A stretch of DNA of 64,000 bases from Amaurobius ferox (GCA_951213105.1 OX578144.1:79409801-79473800), one strand, 5' to 3'. Positions 43,846 through 56,948 are shown, counted from the stretch's first letter. Translations and numbers: made by a program. The notes: generated from the letters alone by a model not told the origin.

Positions 43846-46800
43846 TATATCAAGCAGATAACAAGCTCGATAAAACTTATGTTAGTTGCCAGGATTATCT
43901 TAGAAATTTAAATGACTATAAAAAGAAAACACAATTTATTTCTATTTATACTCAATACTTATTGTTTTAGTATATTTAATTTTCCATTTTATATTATTAA
44001 GTATGATAATAATTATTTGTTGTATCAAAAGTGGTTAGTAACAGACTGTGACTGGCTAGTAAAAATAGAATATCTAATAGCCAGTGTTTAATGCACAAGA
44101 AAACCATAATTTAATAATGTATGTTCTTCATTAGTATTTTTAAGGAGATCTTTCATAAATTGCTTATTTGATTTTTTCTATCTATTCAAAATTTATTTGT
44201 TACAAGTATTTATATTTTTTAATAAAAAATGTTAATACTGAAACTTTTGAAAATAAAAATAGCGAATAAGGTAAGTGTTCAGATAATACTGTATTCAAAC
44301 ATAAAATGTATTTCGTGCGTGAAAAAGTTTAACCAGTATGTTACAGATCAAATTGATTGCCACAGATATTTTAACGCAACTAATGCTAAATCTTAAATCT
44401 AACCTCATGAACGTATAAGGTACGATTTCAGCTAACCAATTTACTGATATTTGACGCTCTACTGTACATTTAAATATCAATCAAGAATAGTTAGGAAACT
44501 TTATTCCTCTGACAAAATAATTATTTTATTCATGAAAAATAAAAGCAGGTGCTACTGAATTACAAATTAAGATAGTTATCTTAATTTGTAATCAACTCTA
44601 TGACTCATGAAAATTAACGTGATTTATAAATGCGCCCTAATGATTAATGGTAGCTGTCTACAATAAAGACATTTCACTGACATTTAATTCCCCTCTTGGC
44701 GTGCTATGAATATCTTGTGTCGTAATTTCTGTCATCGCTTATATTGTGTACCTACGAAAACTATAAAATACTCCACAATATATTTTTAACGTGCGCTGTC
44801 AAAATATGTCTTGTAATAGAGCATCATTCGGTCATTTTTAGTGGAGTTGAAGATTTATGTGTACCGAAAAAGAGTTTGTGAACTTGTGAACGCTCGCTTG
44901 AATTTTTTTTTTCATAATGTTGTGTGTTTGAATGATAACACGATTGAATTCTCAAACACTTGATTAAACAGCTGAAGAACTTGATATCCCAGCAGGCTAT
45001 CTTAACATGTTGGGCTGCAACTGGTACACGCAATACTCTCTCGTATTCTCAATGCTCGCTACTCGGAAACTTCCAGTGTATGCACATGTCGGCACAATTA
45101 TAGATATATCCAGTTGCATTCGCTAACATACATAAAATGCTTTATTAAACATAATAATAAATAATATAATTCATTTTTTGTTAGATAGATTAACATGCTA
45201 GAATAATGCTACGGAACATTCAAAGAGATGGAATATTCTTTTGACAAAAAACGATCATTAACGTTGATAATAACTAGTTCCTCACCTACGTTTATAATAA
45301 CTAGTTCCTCACCTACGTTGATAATAACTAGTTCCTTTTAAGTTAACAATAACTTGATATTTTATCGTAATATTTCATAAATTAAAACATTTAATTTAAC
45401 CAAGTTCCGAATAAGAATTTAGCCATTTTGCCGCAATGGCAAACATACGTCCGACTCCTTCACGAGTTGATCGCCAACTGAAAAACTAATCACTTTATTT
45501 TTACTTAACGTTTTTAATGTTAATGCGCCCGTGACGATACATAAAATAATTCCAATATATTTTCATATAAAATATGCATCGCGTGAAAATAATGAAACGT
45601 CATCATGTATCAAAGCGCGAATGGTTGCTAACGTAGACCGAGAGACTTTAAAAAAGCGAAGTGACAGATTTGACTCTTTATCAATTGGAATACTATTTAT
45701 TTTTTTAAGAACACAAATTCAGAATCGTGATGAAATTAAAATTGGCGGAATACGAAAGAATAAATGGATTTTTGAAAAGCGTTTCCGAAAATGAAATTTA
45801 GAAATAATTAGTTAACAAGGGGTAAGCATTTCATAGCAATTCTTAACAAATTCTATTTTTTTTCCCTTAAAATTACTTACTTCCTGAACTTTTAGCATAA
45901 TTATATAATTGACATACACATACCAATACATACTTTGTTTTTTCTTTCTAAAATAATAAACGTTTTTGAAATTCCTAGAAAAATTTACTTTTTAAAACCT
46001 TTATAAAACTTGCACTCCATATCGAATTCGCATTCTCACAGTCCGGCCCGCTCTGATAATATACGAGGTTTGTGCTTCCTCTTCGGCTTCTGTTTGTAAC
46101 AGGTTTTTGTGTCAGTTTTTTTAGGCGGATCATTTAGTTCAGTTTGCTCGGAATGGTCAATTCAGAATATCGGTATTTTTTTTAATCACTATCTTTGTAA
46201 CACATTTCTATAAGGGGAAGAAACGTTTTATTTTCCAGAATAGTGTTTCAGCCTCGTAAAATCTTGGATTTCGATGTTTACTGTAACAGTTACCCAGTTT
46301 CTATGATCTTGAGGTAATATAACCGCCTGGTTGACTTCAAAAGGTCTTGGAGGTTGTTGTTTTTTTCCACGTTTTGCCAATTCTCAGTAGTGTCAAATAG
46401 CGAATGTTTCGAAAATTGGATTTAGGGGTGACGATACGAAAGTATTTTCAAAAAAATGTATATCATTTTGCCCCTTAAAAACTACACACAATGTCATATT
46501 CTTTCCCTGCCAACAATTAGAACTGGTTATCAACAACTTTGATTAAGTGTGTACACGTGAGCCACATTTAATGACTACTAGCCATTGAGAACGCAGTGTA
46601 ATTTTGCTAGTATTTCATAATACTAAAATTAGAATCTTCGCTGGACATTATTGTTTTAGTTATCGTTTTGCTGTGTGTATGTGGCTTTAGATCCTACCAT
46701 TAGAAAACGGACACCTTGGACTGTTTCAACTATTTAGATGAATTATTCTTTGAAACCTTTGAATTCGTTTTAAATACATGGTGATCATAATTAAAGCTCA

Positions 46801-46977
46801 CATTTTAAATCTTTTAAAAAAAGCTCAGAACGTAGAGCATGGTAATTAAAAAGGCCGTGAGATTTTGGTTTCTGCAATAAAACTTATTAGTTTGTTAAGT
46901 CGCCACCCCGGGGGGAAATGGCTCTTTATTGTAAGTATTGACTTTGCAAGTAATTTTACAGTTAACACTCAGGCTAA
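43846..46977. other. unannotated DNA with small repeats
   Basis: Inverted repeat attacaaattaagata/tatcttaatttgtaat at 44559-44592. At 45261-45338 a 27-bp unit (gataataactagttcctc..) is repeated about 2.7 times. No gene is recognised. Confidence 0.4.
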
Positions 46978-47245
46978 CTATTTTTCAAAGTGGTCTCCAC
47001 CATTTTCTGCAACATGTAGAAAGTGGAGTATTACGTTTTCAACAGTTGTTCGTAGCATGTCGAGGAATCTCATGATCATGTGGGTTTATGTTGTCTTTAA
47101 TCTCTCAAACAAATGTATAATGTTGTCACGGTAAACGGTGCTTTTAAAATATCGCTAATGCCAAAAATCGCATGGATTCGAGTCTATGTATGAGGATCGA
47201 GGTGGCCACTCTACAAGAAACTGTCGACCAGTAACCTTGTTCTCC
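46978..47245 (-). pseudogene. mariner-type transposase C-terminal remnant
   Basis: The minus strand reads TGRQFLVEWPPRSSYIDSNP, then CDF, then RYFKSTVYRDNIIHLFERLK, then FLDMLRTTVENVILHFLHVA, ENGGDHFEK and stop. The WPPRSPDL.P.DFFLWG-type motif followed by a C-terminal helix and NGGHFE is characteristic of IS630/Tc1/mariner-group transposases common in arthropods (DUF4817-type). At least one internal stop (after CDFWH) and frame shifts break it. The N-terminal DNA-binding part and the first catalytic aspartates are absent. Confidence 0.75.
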
Positions 47246-47389
47246 GTAAAATATTATCTCAGTCAACCACACCGATTCCGATATATTTTGGGGGACTGTT
47301 CGTAAGCCCTGTGTTATTGTTCAGTGCGATTCGTGGGTATATATCACTGTATAAGAATATTCACCATTACTAACATCTGCACCTTCTTT

Positions 47390-48440
47390 AGCTACATCAG
47401 CACATTAGTTACATTTTACATGTTGGTATTCTACATTGCAACTGAAATGGTTGTTCTATGAGCTTTAGCACCCTCAAACGAAGAATTCCAGTTCCGTCTA
47501 TGACTGCAAAGATGATAAATCGTTAAATGGAAAATTGATTAACGTAATATCTGAATTTTAATTGAATTTTGCAAATTCACGTTGATTACAATTCCGACCT
47601 ATTTACTTAAAGGCCTGATTCATTCCTCGTGAATAACTTTTTCACACTGACTGCTGTTGCCGGCCACACATTAAGCTACCATAAGCCTTAGGGTTGGTCG
47701 TGTGGTCTGGGTCTTCAACACTGACTGCTGTTGGATAGACTAAATAGCATATTTTTTTCAAGTTGACTGCTGTTTGAAAAATCTCTACTTTTTGACAGAC
47801 GCGTTTTTGCCCTTGTTGATACTGGGGTTCTGTTTGATTTATCCTGACGAAGAAGACTCTTTTTTTGCCTTTGAAACCAGTTTTTTTTTCACATTTCTCA
47901 TGAGTAATAGTTGGGCTATATGAGCTTTAGCACTCCCTCCATCCCAAACCCGGTTCCATCTATGAATCCCAGTCCCGTCTATGGCTGTGATAACCAGTTG
48001 TTATATTGAAAACTGGCTTACTTAATATATAAAAAAAATTCATTGACTTTTGAAAATTCTTGTTGATTTACAATTCTGGCCCTTTTACTGGAAGCTTGAT
48101 CGCTCCATCTTGGGTTTTGCCATTGATCCATTCCTCATAAATTACACCAGCACCTTTATAGTTACATTTTTCATGTTGGTATTCTACATTGCAACTGAAA
48201 TATATGGGCTTTATCACCCTCATAGGAACTTTAGCACTCCCAAACTAAGAATCCCAGTTCCGCCTCTTAACAGCAGGAACAATCGATTGTTAAACTGAAA
48301 ATTGACTTGCGCAATATGTAATCTTTCATTGAATTTTGAAAGTTCACGTTGATTACAATTCTGGAACCTTTTGCTGGAAGGCTTGATCACTTCATCGTGG
48401 TTTCCGTATCCTTGATCCATTCCTTTTGAGAATTTCACGG
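47390..48440 (+). repeat. degenerate tandem region, three units
   Basis: The order 'catgttggtattctacattg', 'gctttagcac(c)ctc', 'aatcccagttccg', 'attgttaa.ctgaaaattga' and 'cacgttgattacaattc' occurs near 47410, 47930 and 48170-48360 with strong divergence. A hairpin retroposon interrupts the first unit. Confidence 0.6.
47660..47717 (+). mobile_element. 58-bp hairpin retroposon
   Basis: CCGGCCACAC .. GTGTGGTCTGGGTCTTCA, flanked by a perfect 16-bp TSD, acactgactgctgttg (47644-47659 and 47718-47733). Only two substitutions separate it from the insert at 5583-5640, and both ends coincide exactly. Confidence 0.93.
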
Positions 48441-51400
48441 TAATACTTCATACCATTTTCTAAGAAACTTTTTTGTTGTCCACGTAACTTCCTTCACTGC
48501 ACTGCCCTTCGAGAAACCTAATTGCAGGGGTAGCGGGCACTTTGAAACTTGAAGTTTCTGTAATGGACGCCTTGACAACGCATCAATCACTGCAACAGTG
48601 ACATTTCGTCTATGCGTTTTCATCGAGCACAGGTATTTGGTGCAACGGCCTTCAAGTTCCATTTCTCGGTATTCTAGAATTGTCTCTTTTTATAACCGCT
48701 CGTCGGCGAATGAAAAGATCTCCTGGATTGACTTGATGAGCAAGTTACTAATGCCAGGGTAGAGCGTGCGAATTTTTCAATTGCTCAGAGCTAAGAACTA
48801 GTGCATACATAGTCATCACGTTTGAAAAGAATATTTTAGTGTTAAATATCGTTATTAGTTTTTACTCAGCTGGAGGTTAGAACCGCCTTCAGAGAGGGGT
48901 TCGGAAAGGATAGGTTTCTGAATAAAACGGATAAAGATCTCTAAAAGAAAAACGCTAGTGGTCACAAAGTTAATACTTATCCTTTCATGTTTTAAAATTG
49001 TATTTTTATTCAGATACATCTTTGCAAAATAACGTCATCCTGCATAGTAATCGAAATTCTTGTTTTGTTCACCGTTCCTGTGATATATCATTAAAATGTG
49101 ATCAAATGTGACTGCATACCCTTCGCACATAACCTCAAATTTATATTTTTGCTTTTTGTTCTCAGTAATGGATAATTTTGTGTTTTGTATTTTTTGCGAT
49201 CAAAGACTGGAATGTTTCTGGGGAAAATGCGTAGTCTGTCGAAAATGAAATAATAAAAAAAAAGTGGATCCGTTGGAGGAAGATGTTGGGTTGGTGCAGT
49301 TTTAAAAATAATATTTAAATGATTTTATCTTTTATTTATAAGTAATTTTCATTTCCAGTTTCTTAATTTTTAATATTTATTCATTTCAAAATTCTAATTG
49401 TTTTATTCCATTCCAAATTTGTGGCTTAAAATGGCGGTCTATTCGTACTACCAAATAATTTAGAAACGAAAAAGGCGTATGACAAGATTGTGTTTTTTGA
49501 GCAGCCAAGCTGTCATATGAATTTTAACAATATTGAAATTTGACACTTTAATTTTTTTTTTGTCTGTGTGTGTGTGAGAGAGAGAGAAAGAGAGAGAATT
49601 TAAGGGTTGAAAAAAGGTATCAATATCTAATCAGCTAATTTTCGTGAGTTAGGTTACAGCTTTTACATAAAGCTGTCCGCCATTATTTTGAGTCAGCCGT
49701 TTCTTCCAAAACCATGTGACCTATCGGAACGATCCTCATTGATACAGCACTTTCGTACAGCAAAATTTAACAAAATATTTTTACTTTTCCTTAGGAACGA
49801 GGTTATGAATTTGATAAACTCTTGTCTGAAAGGTAGTAAAGTTAACGATTTTATATTTCCTCTCTGATTTTCACCGCCAAGATGTGTTGCCAATTTCTGG
49901 ACACCATCATTATCTATAGTACTCTGTAATAATTTGATCATTTCAATTGAAAAATAATGAAATATGTTTTGCAACCTCGCTCCATACTTCAACACTATTG
50001 TTTAAGACTACTATATTTAGCAATTAGTCGTCATGATTGTTTTTCACCTGTTTGTTCTTTTGGCTACGAAGTCAAATGTTGGCTTCACCACACTGCTTAA
50101 GTATTTAATTTGTTAATGCATGTTCAATTTCATGCGGATTGTGACACAAAAAGATTGGACAAAAAAGATATGGAATATGAATGTATAAGAGAGTCGGGTG
50201 TAGACTCACACTTCAGATATTCATGCAGTGTAATAAGTTTGAAAGTTAGAATAAATATTTATCCACAGAATGCTTTTACTTAAAATCGCCGAGTATCTTT
50301 AATTTCATCCAGTAATGGCAAATCCTGCTCCGGTACAATTAAGCACGGTTTGTAGAGTCATAATCCTGAATCCGTGCAGAAATGATCTGACGGGAGAACT
50401 CAGTTAATGTTACCCTCGCTGAAATATTTAATATTCTCTCAGGTAGGGGTTTTGAGATTCAAATCTAGGCATGTTTGGCGTTTGTATAAGTGTGTATGAT
50501 AGAAAGTGAAAACTTGTGTTTGCAAGTATTTGCTTTTGAAGGATGCACGCTGTGATGTGCGATGATAACTTAATGTAATTATTTACGTGTTTCGAATAGC
50601 TTTAACATATTCATTAAATGCACCTGCAGAGCCTTTTAACTCTTGATGCTCGATAATTTATATTAGTTAACTCTTGAAGGTTATTGCATTAGTTAATTTC
50701 AATTAATATTCCAACCTGTTTGTAAAAAAATCGAAGGGGCTCAAAAAAAAAATTCTATGCAGAGGTAAACTCATTAGAAAATCCATATAATAATTGCCTT
50801 TCTTAACATGTTAATTTTTTATCAATGGAACTTTTTGAGGTGTGGAAACCATTTTTATAATTGAAAAGGGTTTTCTATCAGGTCCGTTAAAAAATTACAC
50901 TTTGTATTTTTTTACTAAACGGTATAACATGATCAAAATGTGCGGACGATGAAAGTCTACCTTAAAACATTTCTTAAATTGAAACCATGCGTATACGATT
51001 CATCGTTTCAAAGAGATATTTAAGAGATATTTATGGTGAAATATTTAGTCGTGCAATCGTGTATTCCAATTTATTACAAATCATACATCGGACTTTAAAA
51101 AGTTTTTTCAAACCCAAATCATAAGCCTGATTGATATATCTACATTGTGTGAGCTTCTTTCAATAAATTTCAATGGTGATTTCATGGATCGTTAAAAGCT
51201 CTGAAGAAGCTGCAGGAAGTGCGTTCGAAACCGGTAAGATTGGCCATTTTTCTCTTCTCAATCATGAGCCTTGTTTTCCCATCCCTTTTCTTTGTGGCAT
51301 GTGATTTTTCAACCTTCCGTCTTCCAACAATAGATGACTTTTTGGTTAGGTCTGCTGTTTTTCTACAAGTTGCTGTGCTCGAAATAACTTCAAAAGTTTT

Positions 51401-51599
51401 TTTGCCGACTTTGTTTATCGCGATGCTATTTACGTCAGCGTTCGCTAACCTTAACTTGCTACACATGACGTTATCTTTCAAATCTACGAATTCGTTAAAT
51501 ATGCAGAATTTCGTTTTCTTTCATATCTTGCTTATTTCAACCCAAGTTTCTTCTAAACGGTATACTGTGGTTAATTGTCATCTGCCATCAAAATACAAT
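48441..51599. other. unannotated DNA
   Basis: Contains (GT)n(GA)n at 49564-49597. At 51182-51481 a basic minus-strand frame (..RKTADLTKKSSIVGRRKVEK..) overlaps a hydrophobic plus-strand frame. I cannot decide whether either is real, and neither has a recognisable domain. Confidence 0.35.
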
Positions 51600-51920
51600 T
51601 CTTCTCTGAAAGTAAAAATACAACATGAACCGTTGATTAACTTATTGCGACTGATAGTTATTTGCCATGAAAACAGTTAACTGAAAGTAAAAATACAACA
51701 TAAACCGTTGCTTAACTTATTGTGGCTAATAGGTATTTGCCTTGACAGCAATTCTTCTCTGAAAGTAAAAGTACAACATAAACCGTTGCTTAACTTATTG
51801 TGGCTAATAGTTATTTGCCTTGAAAGCAGTTCTTCTTTGAAAGTAAATACAACATAAACCGTTTCTTAACTTATTGTGGCTGATAATTATTTGCCATAAA
51901 AACAGTTCTTCTCTGATTGT
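51600..51920. repeat. about 77-bp tandem repeat, four units
   Basis: ctgaaagtaaaaatacaaca, then taaaccgttgcttaacttat, then tgtggctaatagttatttgc recurs at 51606, 51681, 51759 and 51836. Confidence 0.85.
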
Positions 51921-52465
51921 GAAAATGCTTCGTTAGTATCAGCATAAACATTTGATTAATTTGTGGTGATTATTTTAGCATATACAATCAAAAGACAGTT
52001 TTTCTCTGAAAGTAAGCTCTCAGAAAGCTGTAATTTGCATTTTTACGACAATATCGAAATTTATTAATAAGTAGATATCATGTAATGTCATAAATAGTCA
52101 TATGATAGTTATTTGCCATGCAGTAATGTCATGTGTTGGACACATCATTTTTTTTTCTTTTTAATACAAAAAAGATGACAGTGTACTGCTAAAGTTTTAT
52201 TTTCCGCATGTTCCTTTTAGAAAAATAACGTTTAATATCAAATAAACGATTATTACTGTATCCTCGGAATGGCTGGAGTTTTCAGTGCCAAGTAAGGGCC
52301 CAGCGCCCAAATTTTTATTTTTTATTTTATTTATTTATTTATTTAGGACGAGGAAGACATGAAAAATTTACAAAGAGGGAAAATCAAATATGGAGAGGGC
52401 CCGTGATAAATGTTAGGGGAGGACTACAACTTGAAGGCTGCCAGTTTGAAAAGAGATATTAAAAA
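51921..52465. other. unannotated DNA
   Basis: AT-rich. A 'ttattta' tract lies at 52310-52343. No gene is seen. Confidence 0.35.
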
Positions 52466-53102
52466 TCTGATGTGGGCAGCACATGACTTTCCTTGGCGAC
52501 TTATATCCACGTTCTCTTTATTTTAATTAAATTTATTTCACTTTTAATTCAATTTTCGTTCTCATTCGGTAACCGGACTTATTTTCAAAGGTGGCGTAGA
52601 GAAAATACGAAAAACTAAAGTATCTCGAGAACGGCTAGTCCTAGTGTAATGAGGTTGGTCTTATTCTTTTCGTCGTTAAAAATTACGTATTAAACGAGCA
52701 TTTAATGGATATATTTGAGTATACCTAATTCTTTAGTTTAGATTTTGACGATTTTTGCGTGCCATTTTGCAAAAAAAGGCGGGTTATTTTTTTCCGATTC
52801 GTACCAAAATATAATCAGCACCGTGCTAACCCACAAGTGACTCATCTACCGAATTTTGTGAAATTCGGTCCATTAGTTTTTCAGTTAGAGTGGATACAAG
52901 CTTTTACGGGCCATTTCGCAAAAAAAAAAAGGCGAGTTCTTTTATCCCAAATCGTACCCAAAACTAATCAGCACCAGACTCGCTCACAAGTGACTTACCT
53001 ACCAAATTTTGTGAAATTCGGTCCATTAGTTTTTTAGTTAGAGTGGATATAAAATCTGCACTTAGTTTTTTAGTTAGAGTGGATACAAAATCTGCACAGA
53101 CA

Positions 53103-53138
<36 letters not shown>

Positions 53139-53270
53139 CGTCACGCTAGAAATGGATTTTTCGTATTCTAGAGGTCTTGAAACGTGTAGATCCGTCGAAA
53201 ACTCGAGTTGCGATTTTCGACATGATTCCAATACTTTCCCTATACATTACCATGTATTGCAGGGAAAGTA
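52466..53270 (+). mobile_element. Helentron-like element B5 (divergent subfamily, complete)
   Basis: Starts TCTGATGTGGGCAGCACATG and ends with the hairpin CTTTCCCTATACATTACC.. GCAGGGAAAG. Internally, a roughly 125-bp unit ('ccatttcgcaaaaaa', 'ctaccgaattttgtgaaatt', 'cggtccattag') is duplicated, and a (CA)n(GA)n tract occupies 53100-53138. Both termini match B2-B4 while the middle differs, so ends are conserved and interiors exchanged. Confidence 0.65.
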
Positions 53271-55092
53271 AAAAGTTGACTTATTATAGAGTAGCGATTT
53301 CCACCTTTTTGTACGTAGTAACACTTTTTTTATTTTATCTTTATATTCAAGGAAACTCTCTTCAGATTCGCGAAATTGTATTTGGTTGTGGCGAAGGGGG
53401 AGGGCACAGACAAGCTCCTTGCCCTATAATTGCATAAACTATTACTAGTACTCCCTTTCTTGAAATTCGACGGAAATGTAACTCAGTAAAAAGTAATAAA
53501 TAAATTCCGTATTTTAACTAATGAGCACTCATTGAGGACTAGGTGCATTCTCCATAAATAGAACATAAAATATGCGAAATGCAGCCAGACTGAAGGTTTC
53601 CAGCAATTTAATGATTAGACGTTTACACCGACCGCAGTAAGAATTTAAAGAGCGATCGATTATAGTGCCGCACACACTTTTATGAAACTTTGTATCTAAA
53701 TAGCCTTCCTAATCATCTTTTCTTGATACATTAGTGTAATTTGCTTTTTATGTTAATTGAACCCGAAGTAACTTCCTTCCTTTCAGACGTATTCTTGGTG
53801 GAATTATGACAGCGTGTTTTCTTTCCACCTCTACTTCTTATTGGCTTCAGTTATTTTTTCTTCTTGTAGTCGGAACATTTAAAGTGATTATTGTGTGTCC
53901 ATAGGAATCTTACACAAATAGCAAGAGTGCGCTGACCTTAAGTAAATTATTGTTTTCGGCCAGCAGAAGCCATTATATCAGTTGGATGCTATAATGAAGG
54001 CTTGTTCTGTAAATTTAATGTGGTTGTAATAAGAAGTAGCGGTGTCATTGAATGTTAGGCTTCATGAGCAAAAGCCCAAATATAAAAAAACATTTGTGTC
54101 TGTTGGTGCACCTGCCTTATAGACAAAACGCCTTTACTTACTACCAAAGTTGACATCCAGTCTGGAAAAACGCAAAGGAAAGATCTGGAATTGTTAATAA
54201 ATGTCAGCACGGGCAGAAGTTTGAAAGTTTTACCTTGCACGGTCTAAACTGTTGTTTTTCAAGTATATCAAAGGTCATAAATTGAAGCCATCTATATGCT
54301 TGAAATAGTGTAAAAAGTTGAAAAGTTTTCTCTATACTCATTGCAGAAATTAGCAATATTTTGGGTTAATATTCATATACTAGCCATCTTCAGGCGCACT
54401 GCTTTGGGCACGTACTACGTAGAAGGCGTATTCTAAGGCGTCTACATTTAACGTATAGCACGTGGTTTTCTCCTGACGTATTCTACATCCAAGAAAACCC
54501 CGGATTTTCGATGTAATCTATGTGTTAAAAACCTAACCAATAATTTTACTTCAAAGTAACATTTTTAAAACTTTAAAAAATGTATATTTAAAAATATCAA
54601 CGTATTTTTTACAGTTTAAGATTAAAAAAAAAAAACTTCCGTTACCGGTTAATAACTGTATTATAATTAAACACATATAATATTTCTGATACTTAAGGAT
54701 TTCTTAGTTTTTGTACATATATATCAGTTACCCATGAAAAGGGTAACATCTCACTGAACTTTTTTTTTTTTTATAATTATTCCAATTCTCATTCTTTGTT
54801 TCTAATATTCACCAGAAGCGGACACTTTACATTCCTTAATTTTTAAGGTGGGAATCATTTTAGAGGATGAGGGAGAGGGATAAATAAAAATTTCTCATTT
54901 TCTATTCTTACTTATTATTAATTTGATTTGAAGTCCAGAACCATCTTCTGGTATATCCAAGATTAGTGATTATCTGTTGATTTTAACTTTCTAAACATTA
55001 ATGATCTTTATTATTAATAATTATAAAAATTAATTTAAGTATTAGTTAATTCCTTTTATTTTCGTGGCACTAAGATATCAAGTAAGAAATTA
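53271..55092. other. unannotated DNA
   Basis: No gene or bounded repeat is recognised; frames are short and A/T-driven. Confidence 0.35.
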
Positions 55093-55107
55093 CACTAAGC
55101 ATAGTAT

Positions 55108-55164
55108 CCGGTCGTCCAAATAGTTGCTGAAGTCCTCTGGATGAGTCGGACGGCCTGGGTCTTC
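55108..55164 (+). mobile_element. 57-bp hairpin retroposon
   Basis: CCGGTCGTCC .. GGACGGCCTGGGTCTTC, flanked by a perfect 15-bp TSD, cactaagcatagtat (55093-55107 and 55165-55179). Inner stem AGTCC-TCT-GGAT. The clean flanks define both ends to the base. Confidence 0.93.
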
Positions 55165-55179
55165 CACTAAGCATAGTAT

Positions 55180-55706
55180 AAAACTCTATGTCATTTAAAA
55201 ACCACTACTAAATAGTGAAATAGGACAAATCTGAAGATATTATCTATTGTGACAGTGTTTTAAGCTAAAAAATTAAAAATGGGGGAAAATCTCATTTGAA
55301 AAGCCTTGTTGATATTCACTGTGAAATTATGGTTAAAATTAACACTAGCTATGATACACAAATAATTGTTTTGAATGGATAAATATTAATTTATGTGTAA
55401 TCAAATTATGGTTCTGTGACTGGGTGCTCGATCATTTTGAAAACTGATTTTGAGTGTTTGATTATCTCTTCTCACTTCACGCCTAATTCGAATGTTCGAA
55501 ATTTTAGATTACGAAACTGAGATGGAGCGAATGACTTCAAAACTAAGATTTTATCTATAGTGGAGGTGTTCAATAATTTCGATATGTCAACCTAGCGCCC
55601 AATTTAGCGTCAGTTCAGTGCATATTATATAGATCGCTTGCGTAGGGTGTACTTGTCACTAAGAGATAAGAATTCCGTTCTAGTAGCTTAATAGATACAG
55701 CGTCAT
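55180..55706. other. unannotated DNA
   Basis: No feature is recognised. Confidence 0.3.
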
Positions 55707-55881
55707 TTAAGCCCCTATTTATACGGCAGTATTTTTGGACAACAAACCGTTCGCAAAACAGCTTTGGGACGTTTGGGACGTCACTTTCGTTGTGTGCTGC
55801 ATGGAGTGACGTCACAAATGTCCCAAAGCTGTTTTGCGAACGGTTTGTTGTCCCAAATTACTGTCGTGTAATAGGGGCTTT
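55707..55881. mobile_element. MITE, about 175 bp
   Basis: Inverted arms aagcccctatttatacggca and tg(a)cgt.taataggggctt extend inward over accgttcgcaaaacagcttt and its complement, about 70 bp per arm. A short TA/TTA target lies at each end. The arms are nearly perfect, indicating youth. The superfamily is unassigned. Confidence 0.75.
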
Positions 55882-56430
55882 AGCCAGTGCGAAGGTTTGA
55901 ACTAGAGTCCAGCACCGGATCGGGTACACTCAAAATACCCGCTTTGTAGGTTGGTTTTGGGTCGGGTTTCCTTTATTTTTCAATTTGCTGATCGGGTCTT
56001 ATTTTCAAGTTGCGGGTCAGGTGCTGGTCTACCTGCAAAAGTTATTTAAGACCTGTTATCACTTTTCCCCCTCCTTTGCAAGTCCTTTTCCTCCTCGAGT
56101 TTAAACTGGACTCGATAAGTGCGTGAACAAAGGTGATAAACTGAAAACAGCAGAGAATTGTGCATGTGCTTCAGAGATTTAAAAGCTACTGAACATAATT
56201 TTGAGAAACAATTTCGTCGTGGGTCAAGTATTCGAGTCACACTTTGCAGTTTCAGATCGGGTTGCAAGTTGACTTTGTTTTGTTTTTTAATGTTACTGAT
56301 GTGGGTCGGATTCTAGTTTGTTCCCTGAATTCTACTTTGGGCCCTGTTGGGGCTTGGGTTCTGTACAATAGTATTCTAGCTTTCCGGCTCGATTTTCAGT
56401 TCACGAATATTACGACGCACAGGATAGATT

Positions 56431-56486
56431 CGGCCGTCCAAACGGCTGCTTATGTCTTAAGACGAGTCGGACGGTCTGAGTTTTCG
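56431..56486 (+). mobile_element. 56-bp hairpin retroposon, older copy
   Basis: CGGCCGTCC .. GGACGGTCTGAGTTTTCG with inner stem GTCTTAAGAC. Flanks gcacaggatagattcg and gcacaggatggactcg are a 16-bp TSD with two mismatches, so it is older than the copies at 47660 and 55108. Confidence 0.85.
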
Positions 56487-56670
56487 GCACAGGATGGACT
56501 CGCATAAAAAAATTAGTCGAAGATGGGTAACCGTTCAGATCGGATGTTTTCCTTGGATCCAAATTCTGAAGTAAGAATCGTCTGGTCAGTCGAAGATCGG
56601 CGGCTTGAGGACTGTTTATAAACTTCAACTTTTCAACTTTTGTTTTCTTTACACTTTTCAGAACATAAGC

Positions 56671-56855
56671 GGTACTCCCTTATTATAGCGGCCCCCGCAA
56701 TTACGACCGAGAGTGTATTGCCAAGGTAGGCTGTAAAATCTCGCCAAACGTTTCCAGTCCTAAAGAAACAGTATTATTTATTGTTATTTTTACAACCTAC
56801 CTTGGCGATTCATTCTCGATCGTAATTGCGGAGGCCGCTATAATAAGCAAGTACC
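56671..56855. mobile_element. MITE, about 185 bp
   Basis: ggtact..cttattatagcggc..cgcaattacga on the left is complementary to the right end, and complementarity continues to ccaaggtaggctgtaaaa, about 75 bp per arm. The centre is AT-rich. There is no clear TSD. Confidence 0.7.
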
Positions 56856-56861
56856 ACATAT

Positions 56862-56948
56862 GCCGACCAAAAACTGTCACTTCGAAACATAAGCCGACAA
56901 GAAACTGTCACTTCGAAACATAAGTCGACCCAAAACTGTCACAAGTGG
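56862..56948. repeat. about 32-bp tandem repeat x2.5
   Basis: ccgacaagaaactgtcactt plus cgaaacataag recurs with minor changes. Confidence 0.75.

Noticed and set aside
55125..55160. Hammerhead-ribozyme-like core (ggatgagtcggac) in the hairpin inserts
   Set aside because: The invariant CUGAUGA and GAAA core bases are absent, and the variable bases pair in a simple two-stem hairpin across copies instead.
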